Assembly: GCA_965116115.1 (NCBI GenBank)
Contig: OZ220486.1
Location: 2,170,001 to 2,234,000, forward strand
Direction of reading: 5' to 3'
DNA from: JAPOXR01 sp965116115
Lineage (GTDB): Bacteria > Pseudomonadota > Alphaproteobacteria > Rhodobacterales > Rhodobacteraceae
Length of the DNA stretch: 64,000 nt
The notes beneath the pieces were generated by a model that was not told the DNA's origin, made no database searches, and was given only the letters and a program-made list of their open reading frames with translations. The translations under genes and the position numbers were made by a program. Positions 25,564-34,298 of this stretch are shown in pieces; position 1 is the first letter of the stretch; each line of letters opens with the position of its first letter.

Positions 25564-26850
25564 ATGAAGACCATCAGCACATTCTCCCGCGCCTCCGCCA
25601 GCGTTTCGAACATCGACGCGCTCGTCGAAGAGGCGTACGAAGACGTGACCGAGAGTTTCGAGAAATTCTGTCTGACGACGGGCATCGCGTATCTGCGGCA
25701 GATGATGGACGAGGACGCCGAACGGCTGGCCGGGAAACGTTACAGTCATTCTCCCGACAAGCCGGGGCACCGCTGGTGCCATACGCGCTCCCAGGTCGGG
25801 TTTCACGGCGGCAAGGTCGGCATCGACCGCCCCCGGCTCCGCTGCAAAGCTGCGGGCAAGGAGATGTCTCTGCCGAGCTGGTAGGAGATCTCCGCGGACG
25901 GTTATCTCGACCGACAGTCGGTGAACTTGATGACCGCGAGCGCAGCGACCCGCAAGTTCCGCCGGACGGTGAGGATTCCGGAGGCCGGGGTTCCCTGCGG
26001 GGCGGGCTGCGGGCTGTCGAAATCGGCCGTGTCCCGCCGGTTCAAGGCGTTGACGCAGGCGAAGTTTGATGAATGGATGACTTCCGATCCATCGGAGCTT
26101 GATCTCGTCGCGGTTCAGATCGACGGGCTGCATATGAGCGACCGCCTGCTGATGATCGGGGCCGTCGGCATTGACGCGTCGGGGCGTAAGCGCCCGCCAG
26201 TCGTCATCGAAGGCGCGACGGAGAACGCCGCGACCGTGCAGGCTCTGCTTGATGATCTGATCCGGCGCGGGCTTGATCCGAAGGGCTGTTATCTGTTCAT
26301 CGTCGACGGAGCCAGGGCGCTCAGCAAGGCGATCCGGCGCACTTTCGGCGCGGACATCCCTATTCAGCGCTGTCAGGTTCACAAGGGCCGCAACATCATC
26401 GACCGTCTCGCCGCGGAACATCACGCCGGCGTGCGGCGGACGCTCAGGCAAGCCTGGGAACTTGATGACGCCGACAAGGCCGAGCGGCTGATGCGCAGCC
26501 TGGCTCAGCGGTTCGAACAGGAGGCTCCGGACGTCTCCCGGTCGATACTTGAGGGCTTGGACGAGGTCCTGACCGTCTCCCGGCTCGGCCTGCCGTCAGA
26601 GCTGCGGCGGTCGCTGGCGAGCACGAACATCATCGAGTCGATGAACAGCACGGTCCGGCAGGTCTGCCGCAACGTGAAGCGCTGGAGGAACGCCGGGATG
26701 GCTCTGCGACAGCCCGCTGCCGGCATGACAGGGCCGAGAGGGGTTTCCGCCGCATCAAGGCTTACAGGCAGCTGCCCGTTCTCAAGCAGGCTCTCATCGA
26801 ACATCGTCGAAAGAATCGGCTTGACCGGCTCAAGGACGCCGCGTAGGTAG
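25564..26850 (+). pseudogene. IS256 transposase, copy 2, stop plus frameshift
   Basis: It starts MKTISTFSRASASVSNIDAL and stops after LPSW at the TAG at 25882-25884, the same codon position as the stop in copies 1 and 4. The frame reopens and carries the DDE motifs (VQIDGLHMSD, LFIVDGARAL, TNIIESMNST). A one-base loss near 26729 (AAGMTGPRG) shifts the C-terminal ~40 residues. Unlikely to be active. Confidence 0.85.
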
Positions 26851-27980
26851 TCGACAGGCAGCATCGCTCCTGCGGATTTCAACACCAAGCGGGACATTCC
26901 CAGGAAATCTCTCTGCCAAGTTTTCGCCTTTCGTTCAGGATGCGGCCGTAACAGCGGGCAATCTCTTGATGGTAAGGGAGCACGATAAAATTCCGTAACG
27001 TCTCTTCGAGTTGACGTTGCCTCTTTTGGCCCCAGCACGCCTTCTCCGCTCCAAAGTAAAGTTCGCCGACCGTAATGAACGTAACAGCAAGCAACCGACC
27101 CTGAATATGCGACCCATAGGCATCCGCTAAGCGTCCTCCCCTCATAAGGTACGAAACAGTGTTCGTGTCGAGAAGGGCAGGAGCTTGCCGCACGGTTACA
27201 TGCCATACCTTGGTTGAGCACGTCGTAAATCATCGATTTCTGCCTCAAAACCATCGTTCTCATCTCCCGGCCAAGTGCCAAAGAGCGCGCGGACATCAGC
27301 TATAGGCTGCACACCTTGTTCGTCGGCTAGTTCCTGCAATGTCGGTGATTCCCAGAAGGACTGAAGTATACTTGTGCCTTTAGGCAACAGATCAATGGCT
27401 TCATTCGATTTTTCTTCCATCGGCTCGATGTCTTGAATGTTTACGCTGGCAATCTTTCCAGATGCCGAATCTTCCGTTGCTTCTCCGGAAATTCGGACAT
27501 AGCGCAATATATTGTCTAATACGGCATCTTTCTGTTCTTCACCAAAAAGGCACAGAACCGGGTCTCCGACCGACGGATGAACATGGCAGCGGGTTCCTTG
27601 ACCTTTGAAGTCCGCCATCAACAGGCGGCCTTCAATAATCCGAACGTTCTGTTGCGGGCCTCTGATGCGTTCCCGAATCTGGGCAACGCCGTCCGGCGTA
27701 AATGATATCTGACAAACCGGACCATGGCTCGTCAGCGTAAACAAAATCCGGTTGATTCCTTGACCAAATACCTTTCCCGCATCTCGCCAAGCCATCAAGA
27801 CGCCTGAGTCATATCCGTTCGGCAGTGCCGACGCTTCATCGCTTGTCTGGATTATTTCCAGTCCATGCAGTGCGCACTCCAGAATTTCCCAACCAAAATC
27901 CATTCCCGAAAAGCGCGGTTCGGAAATGGTTCGTTCAAAGCCAAGCACTGCAGCAGCGCTTCCCTCGGTCAGCGACACTA

Positions 27981-29338
27981 GTAGTCTGTCATTGCTATAT
28001 TGATGGGTATAAAGAATGCAGTTCAGTGCGCGCGTCTTCGGCGGTGAACCGCTGTTTGACCGGGGCCGGGTCGGCGTTGCGCGCTTTTTCCCATGCCGAA
28101 ACCTCGCGGCAGAGCGTCTCCCGGTCGGGAATGCGCCGGGACAGGCACTGACGGCTCAGCACGCTGATTCCGCTCTCGGCGATGTTCAGCCGGCTGCCGT
28201 GTTTCGGCGTGTGATGAACCTCGAAACGCTCGCAGAGCCTGCCGGCCTGCTCCGGCGGAAAAGCATGGTAAAGACTCGACAGCTCATGCGTTGTCCATGG
28301 CTGGCATGATTTTTTTGCCGGGGAAGTGAACATCGGCGATCTCTCTGAGGAGTTCGGCGAAATCCTTCTTCGTCCGGCGGTCGGTGATTTTGACATGCCC
28401 CAGTCTGCAAGCGGCGCATGAACCATGAACAGATTCGCCGTCCCGTTGCGCTCGTATTCGCAGTCGAAGCGCGCCGGCCGGCCGGGAGCGGTCGGCAAAG
28501 CCGTGCGGACCTCCTTCGTCTGCTGCTTGCTCGCCTCGGCTGTGCAGGCCAGCACCTCGTCCTCTTTGAACTTCCGCTGATAAACCCTGAGCACATCCTC
28601 CATCAAGCATGCGAAGTCGCAGCTTTTCGCCGCCGGAATGCGCTGGCACCGCGTAAGATGCGGTTTCAAATCGTTTTTTTAATGTCCTCCTGACCGTTTC
28701 CCGGGAAATGCCATCGACGACATTCAACGCGACCAGCCGCTCGCCGAGCAGCGCTGGCGGCTGTGAGGAACGCCCTTCGGGAGGTTCCGAACAGGCGATC
28801 ATCGTCAGCTTCGCCTCGCCCTCGCCGTCAAGCTTCGGAGGAACGCGGTTCGAATGCGGCCTGCGCTCCAGAGCCGCTGTACCCTCCTCGACGAAACGCC
28901 GGCGGAGCCGCTCGACAGTCGCCGTGCCGACACCGACGGAATCGGCGGCGTCGGCATCGGCGCGCGCGCCGCTCTTCCGGTTCTCATCCGTGAGAAGAAA
29001 AATATGCGCCCGCCGCCGCCGCTCGACCGAACCGCGGCCGGATGAAACGATCTCCTCTGATTCAGCCCGTTCATGATCTTCGAGCCGCACATGCCATATC
29101 TTGCGTCCGATTTGTTCCTGTCAGTCCGTCATAGCTTCCCGCCTCTTGTAATCGCCGCCGGCGCGAAACAGGCCTCAGCCGCTGGATTCCTGCTCAGAAT
29201 CCGGCTCAAATACCCGGCCGACAGCATTTGTCTTCGTTCAGACTGAGGCTGCTGCTGCAACTTCAACGGAGCGTCAACACTGGAAATCAGGACGTCCGCC
29301 AAACCACGATTACCATCATTATCACTGTGTCAGACTAC
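27981..29338 (-). mobile_element. IS630-family element with TA target
   Basis: A 1358-bp element between two TA dinucleotides (27979-80, 29339-40). The ends GTAGTCTGTCATTG (left) and, inward from the right, GTAGTCTGACACAG form imperfect inverted repeats. It splits the antitoxin-like gene, and removal restores the reading frame. Confidence 0.9.
27995..29132 (-). pseudogene. IS630-family transposase, multiply disrupted
   Basis: The likely original start at 29132 is followed by a TGA at codon 4. The helix-turn-helix part continues as RLEDHERAESEEIVSSGRGS and VGVGTATVERLRRRFVEEG. The catalytic half is spread over two frames: EDEVLACTAEASKQQTKEV, FDCEYERNGTANLFMVHAPL, then VKITDRRTKKDFAELLREIA in the other frame, then HHTPKHGSRLNIAE. 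At least three indels are needed to read it through. The first catalytic Asp, expected in a CMDEAS-type motif, reads CTAEAS, so even the rebuilt enzyme would lack an active-site residue. Confidence 0.85.
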
Positions 29339-29781
29339 TAGCTCAAGCTCAACTTCGCTTTCAATACCGCGCGGGGGACGGCCCTTGCGAATGCTTGCTG
29401 ACTCGCCGTGAAGCACCCGGCCGACCCTCTGCAGCGCCTTGTTGAGATTGGGAAGAAAACGCAGCAAATGACTGACCGGAATGCTTCCCGGCCCAACCGC
29501 GCTTCCATCGAAGCGAATTTGCAGCAAAGGGTGCGGATTGCTCATCGGAACATTCTCCTCTTTTTCCATGGCAGCGTCTTGAAGTTCTGTCACGTATTTC
29601 GCCCGTCACCGCAACGCGCCCATGTTGTTTGAGAGTTTCGGAAAAGTTCTTCATGGCGGCATCGTCAGTGAAGGCGTTGCGTATACTCTTGTCGTTCCCC
29701 GCTGTCAGCCGGACCAGTTCCTTGATCATTGCCCTCCGTGATGCCGACAGAATGCTTGTCTCCCGGTCCGTCCTTGCTGCT

Positions 29782-29997
29782 CTAAGCCCTATGGACAAAT
29801 GGGGTTGCGCCGGGGTCGGTCGCTTTGCCGGGAAAAAGCAGTTCGATCCGCTGCTGCATTCTATCAGTCAGCATGGTTTTGTCAGCGTTCATTCATCTCT
29901 CTGACTGTCTTGCCTGCGGCGTCGCTCCGGCGCTTGTTAAGATGATGCTGGCAGCGAATCGCCCGAAGCGCAACCCCATTTGTCCACAGGCCTTAGA
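29782..29997 (-). mobile_element. Internally deleted IS5-type element (MITE-like)
   Basis: The ends are inverted repeats of ~29 bp with three mismatches (core GGACAAATGGGGTTGCGC at both ends), with weaker similarity for ~20 bp more. The minus strand encodes an IS5-like transposase N-terminus, MLTDRMQQRIELLFPGKATD, which then runs straight into the other repeat. About 216 bp remain of an element usually near 850-1200 bp. It sits upstream of the antitoxin-like gene. Confidence 0.7.
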
Positions 29998-30187
29998 AGC
30001 AGGGATGACTACACCCGATTCTTATGCGAGTTCAAAGCCAGCCTTGATTCAAACAGATCAGCAAGAGAAAAAGCGGCAGAGCCGGATCCAGCGTTTCCGG
30101 CCTGGTCCGGATGAAAGGCCGGAGTCATGAGCGACGCCGCGGCGATCCGACCGTTCGTGCGTCCGGTTTGGAATCGCCGGCGGTTCG

Positions 30188-30572
30188 TCAGCCGCCTGCC
30201 AGCGGGGAAAATATCAGTAGCAAGTTCACGGCGGCGATGATGACGATGACGCCGACAGTGATTGTCGCGACGATCCAGCGTGTGTTGACGACTTCGCGGC
30301 GTGCGGCGGCCGTTTCGCGCTCCGCCATCTTGCGGTCTCGCTCTGCTGTCTGTCTGGCGGCGGCCTTCTCGCGCTCTGCCGTCTGTCGGGCGTTGTCTAT
30401 CTCGCGGTCCGCCATCTGACGGTCTCGTTCCGCCGTCTGCTGGGCGGCAACGGTATCGCGCTCCGCATATCCGGCGTTCGAGACGTTCTAACGCGGCTGC
30501 GTATGTCGCCTGATGCGTGTTCACGCGCTCCTCCAACACAGCGATCTGGCGCGCGAGAGTTTCAATTTCCAT
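30188..30572 (-). pseudogene. Coiled-coil/transmembrane small gene, frameshifted
   Basis: The first part reads EIETLARQIAVLEERVNTHQ then ATYAAALERLERR. After one indel near 30480 it continues as heptad-like repeats (QTAERDRQMADREIDNARQ; AEREKAAARQTAERDRKMAE). A hydrophobic segment IVATITVGVIVIIAAVNLLLI follows, and the end is IFSPLAGG. Intact, it would be ~127 aa with a C-terminal membrane anchor. It is clearly a paralogue of the gene at 32178-32503 (shared HQATY motif, same layout). The sequence just downstream of both genes is also similar, so this is a local duplication. Confidence 0.65.
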
Positions 30573-30791
30573 CGCTTCGCTTCATATATTGCGTCTGCGT
30601 TCGCTTATCTGACAATCGAGCGGTTATTCAGCGTCAAAGACTGATATTGCTGAAACGGAAGCATGACCGTGACTGCCGCGGTGATCTGCTCATTCGTGCT
30701 GCCGGTTTGGAATCACTGGCTGCCGGTCAGCCGGCCGGCGACGGGGATGTCCCACTTGATGTTGAATTTGATATGGGCGGTGTTGCCTCTC

Positions 30792-30818
30792 CCCCGAGAA
30801 TCAGCTCGGGGATTTTTT
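30792..30818 (+). terminator. Intrinsic-terminator-like hairpin, IS256 copy 3
   Basis: CCCCGAG and CTCGGGG form a 7-bp stem with loop AATCAG, followed by A and TTTTTT, 20 bp before the transposase ATG at 30839. Confidence 0.7.
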
Positions 30819-30838
30819 GAAGAAAAGGAAGCAACACC

Positions 30839-32122
30839 ATGAAAACCGTTAGCACATTCCCCGGCGCCTCCGCCAGCGCTCCGAACATCAACGCGCTCGT
30901 CGAAGAGGCGTACGAAGACGTGACCGAGAGTTTCGAGAAATTCTGCCTGACGACGGGCATCGCGTATCTGCGGCAGATGATGGACGAGGACGCCGAACGG
31001 CTGGCCGGGAAACGTCACAGTCATTCTCCCGACAAGCCGGGGCACCGCTGGGGACATACGCGTTCCCAGGTCGGGTTTCACGGCGGCAAGGTCGGCATCG
31101 ACCGTCCGCGTCTCCGCTGCAAGGCTGCGGGCAAGGAGATGTCTCTGCCGAGCTGGGAAGAAATCTCCGCGGACGGTTATCTCGACCGATGGGCGGTGAA
31201 CTTGATGACCGCGAACGTAGCGACCCGCAAGTTCCGCCGGGCGGTGAGGATTCCGGAGGCCGGGGTTCCCTGCGGGGCGGGCTGCGGGCTGTCGAAATCG
31301 GCCGTGTCCCGCCGGTTCAAGGCGTTGACGCAGGCGAAGTTTGATGAATGGATGACTTCCGATCTGTCGGAGCTTGATCTCGTCGCGGTTCAGATCGACG
31401 GGCTGCATATGAGCGACCGCCTGCTGATGATCGGGGCCGTCGGCATTGACGCGTCGGGGCGTAAGCGCCCGCCAGTCGTCATCGAAGGCGCGACGGAGAA
31501 CGCCGCGACCGTGCAGGCTCTGCTTGATGATCTGATCCGGCGCGGGCTTGATCCGAAGGGCTGTTATCTGTTCATCGTCGACGGAGCCAGGGCGCTCAGC
31601 AAGGCGATCCGGCGCACTTTCGGCGCGGACATCCCTATTCAGCGCTGTCAGGTTCACAAGGGCCGCAACATCATCGACCGTCTCGCCGCGGAACATCACG
31701 CCGGCGTGCGGCGGACGCTCAGGCAAGCCTGGGAACTTGATGACGCCGACAAGGCCGAGCGGCTGATGCGCAGCCTGGCTCAGCGGTTCGAACAGGAGGC
31801 TCCGGACGTCTCCCGGTCGATACTTGAGGGCCTGGACGAGGTCCTGACCGTCTCCCGGCTCGGCCTGCCGTCAGAGCTGCGGCGGTCGCTGGCGAGCACG
31901 AACATCATCGAATCGATGAACAGCACGGTCCGGCAGGTCTGCCGCAACGTGAAGCGCTGGAGGAACGCCGGGATGGCTCTGCGATGGACCGCTGCCGGCA
32001 TGATGGAGGCCGAGAAGGGTTTCCGCCGCATCAAGGCGTACAGGCAGCTGCCCGTTCTCAAACAGGCTCTCATCGAACATAGTCGAAAGGATCGGCTTGA
32101 CCGGCTCAAGGAAGCCGCGTAG
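30839..32122 (+). CDS. IS256-family transposase, intact (427 aa)
   Basis: A full-length mutator-type transposase. The N-terminus MKTVSTFPGASASAPNINAL leads to KEMSLPSWEEISADGYLDRW, the position where the other copies have stops. Catalytic residues are Asp in VQIDGLHMSD (near 180), Asp in LFIVDGARAL (near 245), and Glu in TNIIESMNST (near 360), with the C/H-rich QRCQVHKGRNIIDRL between them. The tail reads GMALRWTAAGMMEAEKGFRR. It cuts and pastes, generating 8-9 bp duplications consistent with those seen. GAAAAGGAAGC provides the ribosome binding site. Confidence 0.95.
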   Translation: MKTVSTFPGASASAPNINALVEEAYEDVTESFEKFCLTTGIAYLRQMMDEDAERLAGKRHSHSPDKPGHRWGHTRSQVGFHGGKVGIDRPRLRCKAAGKEMSLPSWEEISADGYLDRWAVNLMTANVATRKFRRAVRIPEAGVPCGAGCGLSKSAVSRRFKALTQAKFDEWMTSDLSELDLVAVQIDGLHMSDRLLMIGAVGIDASGRKRPPVVIEGATENAATVQALLDDLIRRGLDPKGCYLFIVDGARALSKAIRRTFGADIPIQRCQVHKGRNIIDRLAAEHHAGVRRTLRQAWELDDADKAERLMRSLAQRFEQEAPDVSRSILEGLDEVLTVSRLGLPSELRRSLASTNIIESMNSTVRQVCRNVKRWRNAGMALRWTAAGMMEAEKGFRRIKAYRQLPVLKQALIEHSRKDRLDRLKEAA

Positions 32123-32177
32123 ATAGCCGACAGGCAGCATCGCTCCTGCGGGTTTCAACATCAAGCGGGACATTCCC

Positions 32178-32503
32178 GCCGGCGACAAGTGCAAGCCCAG
32201 CGACAGGCTTATAGCGGCGATGACGACAATGACGCCAAAAGCGATTGTCGTGATTATCCAGATCGTGTCGGCGGTCTTGCGGCGGGCAGCTGCCGCTTCG
32301 CGCTTTTCCACCCAACGTTCGTGCTCTTCAATCAAGCGTTCGCGCTCTTCCATCAGGCGTTCGCGCTCTTCTATCCGATGCTCGCGCCTTTCTATCCAGC
32401 ATTCGCGCTTTTCCATTCGGCGGGCAGCGTCCTTTTCGCGCTTTTCCATCCGGCGTTCAAAGCCCTTCAACGCGGTTTCGTAAGTTGCCTGATGTATGTT
32501 CAT
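32178..32503 (-). pseudogene. Coiled-coil/transmembrane small gene, 3' end replaced by IS256
   Basis: The ATG at 32503 has GGAGG 5 bases upstream. MNIHQATYETALKGFERR is followed by a long charged coiled coil of degenerate heptads (ERREHRIEERERLMEERERL) and a membrane segment (IIAFGV-type, FGVIVVIAAISLSLGL) with the end LHLSPAG. The original TGA at 30727-30729 is recovered when IS256 copy 3 and one GCCGGCGAC are removed, so only the last two codons are displaced. As the sequence stands, the frame runs ~107 codons into the IS (stop at 31871). The protein is still likely to insert in the membrane. Paralogue of the 30188-30572 gene. Confidence 0.65.
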
Positions 32504-33008
32504 ATGTGCCTCCGACACAGCGAACCGGTGCGCAACAGTTTCAAAGTCCGACGCTTTAAGCGTGTGCTTGATTTATGCCTCCGAATGCACCGCTGTCAAC
32601 CGTCCGGAGGTTGTCCGGCGTTCAAAACGGACAATCAAGCATCCATTGAGATGTCAGGCTTCATGCTTTACCTCCCCGTCCGGCCGGCTCTGAACCCCTG
32701 CCGGGTGACGCCCGTCGGCCTTGCCTCGTCAGCGCCTGGAGGGCAGACATTTTACACCGCTGAGCCGAAAAAATCGTGAAGCGGGCTGCAAAACCGCGCG
32801 TCGGTGATTCCTTCGGAGCTTTCCCCGGCGGCGGACACGCTCCCGGCGCCGGGAAACGGTCAGGCATTTCAAAACGTCCGTTCCGTGAGCTGAGCCGCCC
32901 CGGACAGCGATCACGTTTACGGTTTTCCACATGCACTGATTTGAAGTATTACCGCCGTTCTGAATCGTGATTTTCCGCGGTGTGATCCGCGATTTCGTAT
33001 CGGCAAGG
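32504..33008. other. Intergenic, no gene recognised
   Basis: No supported reading frame. It presumably holds promoters for the minus-strand coiled-coil gene and the plus-strand lipid operon beginning at 33009. Confidence 0.4.
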
Positions 33009-34298
33009 ATGGAATCAAACCCGACAGACATGCCGGCGCAGAGGCGCCGGATCGCCGTTATCGGTTCAGGCGTGTCGGGCCTCGGCGCGGCGTGGCTGCT
33101 TTCCCGTGCCTGCGATGTCGTGCTGTTCGAGGCGGCGGACAGGCTCGGCGGGCATGCTTGGACCGTCACGGTCAGCACGCGCGGGCGGGAGGTTCCCGTC
33201 GATATCGGATTCATAGTTTTCAACCGGGTCAACTATCCCAACCTTTGCCGGCTGTTCGGAACCCTCGACGTTCCGGTTCGCAGGAGCGATATGTCCTTCG
33301 CGGTGTCGGTAAACGATGGCGCCTTAGAATACGGCTGCCGCAGCCTCAGGGCGGCGCTGGCGCAGCCGGCCAATGCGGCGAAGCCCGGCTTCTGGCGGAT
33401 GATCCGCGACATTGCGGTGTTCAACCGCACGGCGCTGGCGGACTCATCCGCGGATCCTCGCATGACGCTGGAAGGCTTGATCCGGCGCCGGCGTCTGGGA
33501 AAGTGGTTTGAGCGCTATTACCTGCTGCCGATGAGCGGCGCGATCTGGTCCACGCCGCGAACGCAGATGTTGAAGTTTCCGGCCGGCGTTCTGGCCCGCT
33601 TTTTCTCCAACCACGGACTGCTGTCCTTCACGGGCCAGCATCAATGGTGGACGGTCGAAGGCGGGTCGCGGAATTATGTCTCGAAAATTGCGGACAGCAT
33701 GAGCGCTCAGGTGCGGCGGCGCACGCCTGTGAAAGCTGTGATCCGCGGTCCGGAGGGAATCCGCGTCAAGGCGGCCGGGCAGAATGTCGAAGGTTTCGAC
33801 GGAGTCGTGTTCGCCTGCCATTCGGACACCGCGCTGGAACTCCTCAAGGACGCCGGACCTGACGAACGGCGCATTCTCGGAGCCATATCATACCGGCGTA
33901 ACCGGATCGTTCTTCACACCGACTCCCGGCTGATGCCGCGGCGCAGGGCATGCTGGTCAAGCTGGGTGTATCTGGCGAATTCGCCGGCCGAAGAGGAACA
34001 GGCGTCGGTCACCTACTGGATGAATTCCCTTCAAGGCATCCCGGATGACACGCCGCTGTTCACGACCCTCAACCCGCCGTCGCCGGTGGATGATCGCTGC
34101 GTTCTCGCCGAACATCCGTTCGAGCATCCGCAATACGATTTCAGCGCCGTCGCGGCTCAGGCGGAACTGCCTTCCATACAGGGCAGGGGGGGCGCTTGGT
34201 ACTGCGGGGCATGGACCGGCATGGGGTTCCATGAAGACGGTCTTGCAAGCGCGGTCCGCGTCGCCGGCTGCTTAGGAGTGTCGCCGCCATGGAAATGA
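33009..34298 (+). CDS. FAD/NAD(P)-dependent amine-oxidase-like oxidoreductase
   Basis: A 429-aa flavoprotein. RRIAVIGSGVSGLGAAWLLS is the Rossmann dinucleotide-binding motif (GxGxxG) near residue 14, and LFEAADRLGGHAWTV is the second motif of the NAD(P)-binding_8 family. RMIRDIAVFNR and YYLLPMSGAIWSTPRTQML are typical of the family member that heads DUF1365/CFA-synthase clusters. The C-terminus GAWTGMGFHEDGLASAVRVA closes the FAD-binding fold. The ATG at 33009 was chosen for fit; an ATG 21 bases later is possible. It overlaps the DUF1365 gene by 10 bp. It likely modifies lipid acyl chains together with the CFA-synthase-like gene (inference from clustering). Confidence 0.85.
   Translation: MESNPTDMPAQRRRIAVIGSGVSGLGAAWLLSRACDVVLFEAADRLGGHAWTVTVSTRGREVPVDIGFIVFNRVNYPNLCRLFGTLDVPVRRSDMSFAVSVNDGALEYGCRSLRAALAQPANAAKPGFWRMIRDIAVFNRTALADSSADPRMTLEGLIRRRRLGKWFERYYLLPMSGAIWSTPRTQMLKFPAGVLARFFSNHGLLSFTGQHQWWTVEGGSRNYVSKIADSMSAQVRRRTPVKAVIRGPEGIRVKAAGQNVEGFDGVVFACHSDTALELLKDAGPDERRILGAISYRRNRIVLHTDSRLMPRRRACWSSWVYLANSPAEEEQASVTYWMNSLQGIPDDTPLFTTLNPPSPVDDRCVLAEHPFEHPQYDFSAVAAQAELPSIQGRGGAWYCGAWTGMGFHEDGLASAVRVAGCLGVSPPWK

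Larger units (their letters stand above)
25468..26902 (+). mobile_element. IS256-family element, copy 2, with 9-bp duplication
   Basis: A 1435-bp element with ends GGGGATGTCCC and (read inward) GGGAATGTCCC. Perfect duplication AGGAAATCT at 25459-25467 and 26903-26911. Inserted into the vapC-like gene; excision restores its frame. Confidence 0.95.
25319..27193 (-). pseudogene. PIN-domain (VapC-like) toxin split by IS256 copy 2
   Basis: The first part (27193-26903) begins APALLDTNTVSYLMRGG, with a catalytic Asp in LLDTN, and has VTFITVGELYFGAEKA with the conserved Glu. It reaches KLGREIS at the IS. The second part (25467-25319), read after removing the IS and one AGGAAATCT copy, continues SNDAWIAACAVKHEIPLLTH then NARDFDNITGLELV. 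Those motifs contain the remaining acidic residues (ND.WIAA, RDFD) of PIN ribonucleases. The rebuilt protein is ~145 aa, the normal VapC size. The intact gene would have been an RNase toxin. It starts 2 bp after the partner gene's stop. Inactive now because the last third is displaced. Confidence 0.85.
27196..29545 (-). pseudogene. Large toxin-partner (antitoxin-like) gene split by IS630
   Basis: Upstream part 29545-29341: MSNPHPLLQIRFDGSAVGPG, then VSHLLRFLPNLNKALQRVGR, ending ESEVELELV at the IS. Removing the IS and one TA joins it in frame to SLTEGSAAAVLGFERTISEP and ~255 further residues (27978-27196). The ATG at 29545 has AGGAG ~8 bases upstream. The C-terminus LQSFWESPTLQELADEQGVQ, then PIADVRALFGTWPGDENDGF resembles the toxin-neutralising tail of VapC antitoxins, and the stop lies 2 bp before the PIN gene. 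The N-terminal ~250 residues are a larger domain not recognised as DNA-binding. A further related frame (29594-29780, KELVRLTAGNDKSIRNAFTD) lies upstream, shifted, so the true gene may be longer. Confidence 0.7.
30743..32177 (+). mobile_element. IS256-family element, copy 3, intact
   Basis: A 1435-bp element with ends GGGGATGTCCC and (inward) GGGAATGTCCC. Perfect 9-bp duplication GCCGGCGAC at 30734-30742 and 32178-32186. It is the only copy whose transposase reads through, and so the likely source of activity for the others. Confidence 0.96.

Noticed and set aside
30713..31726. A 335-348 aa antisense ORF (MPERPPHAGVMFRG...) present in all four IS256 copies
   Set aside because: It lies entirely opposite the transposase gene. 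Its persistence follows from conservation and GC-biased codon use of the sense strand, and it has no family resemblance.
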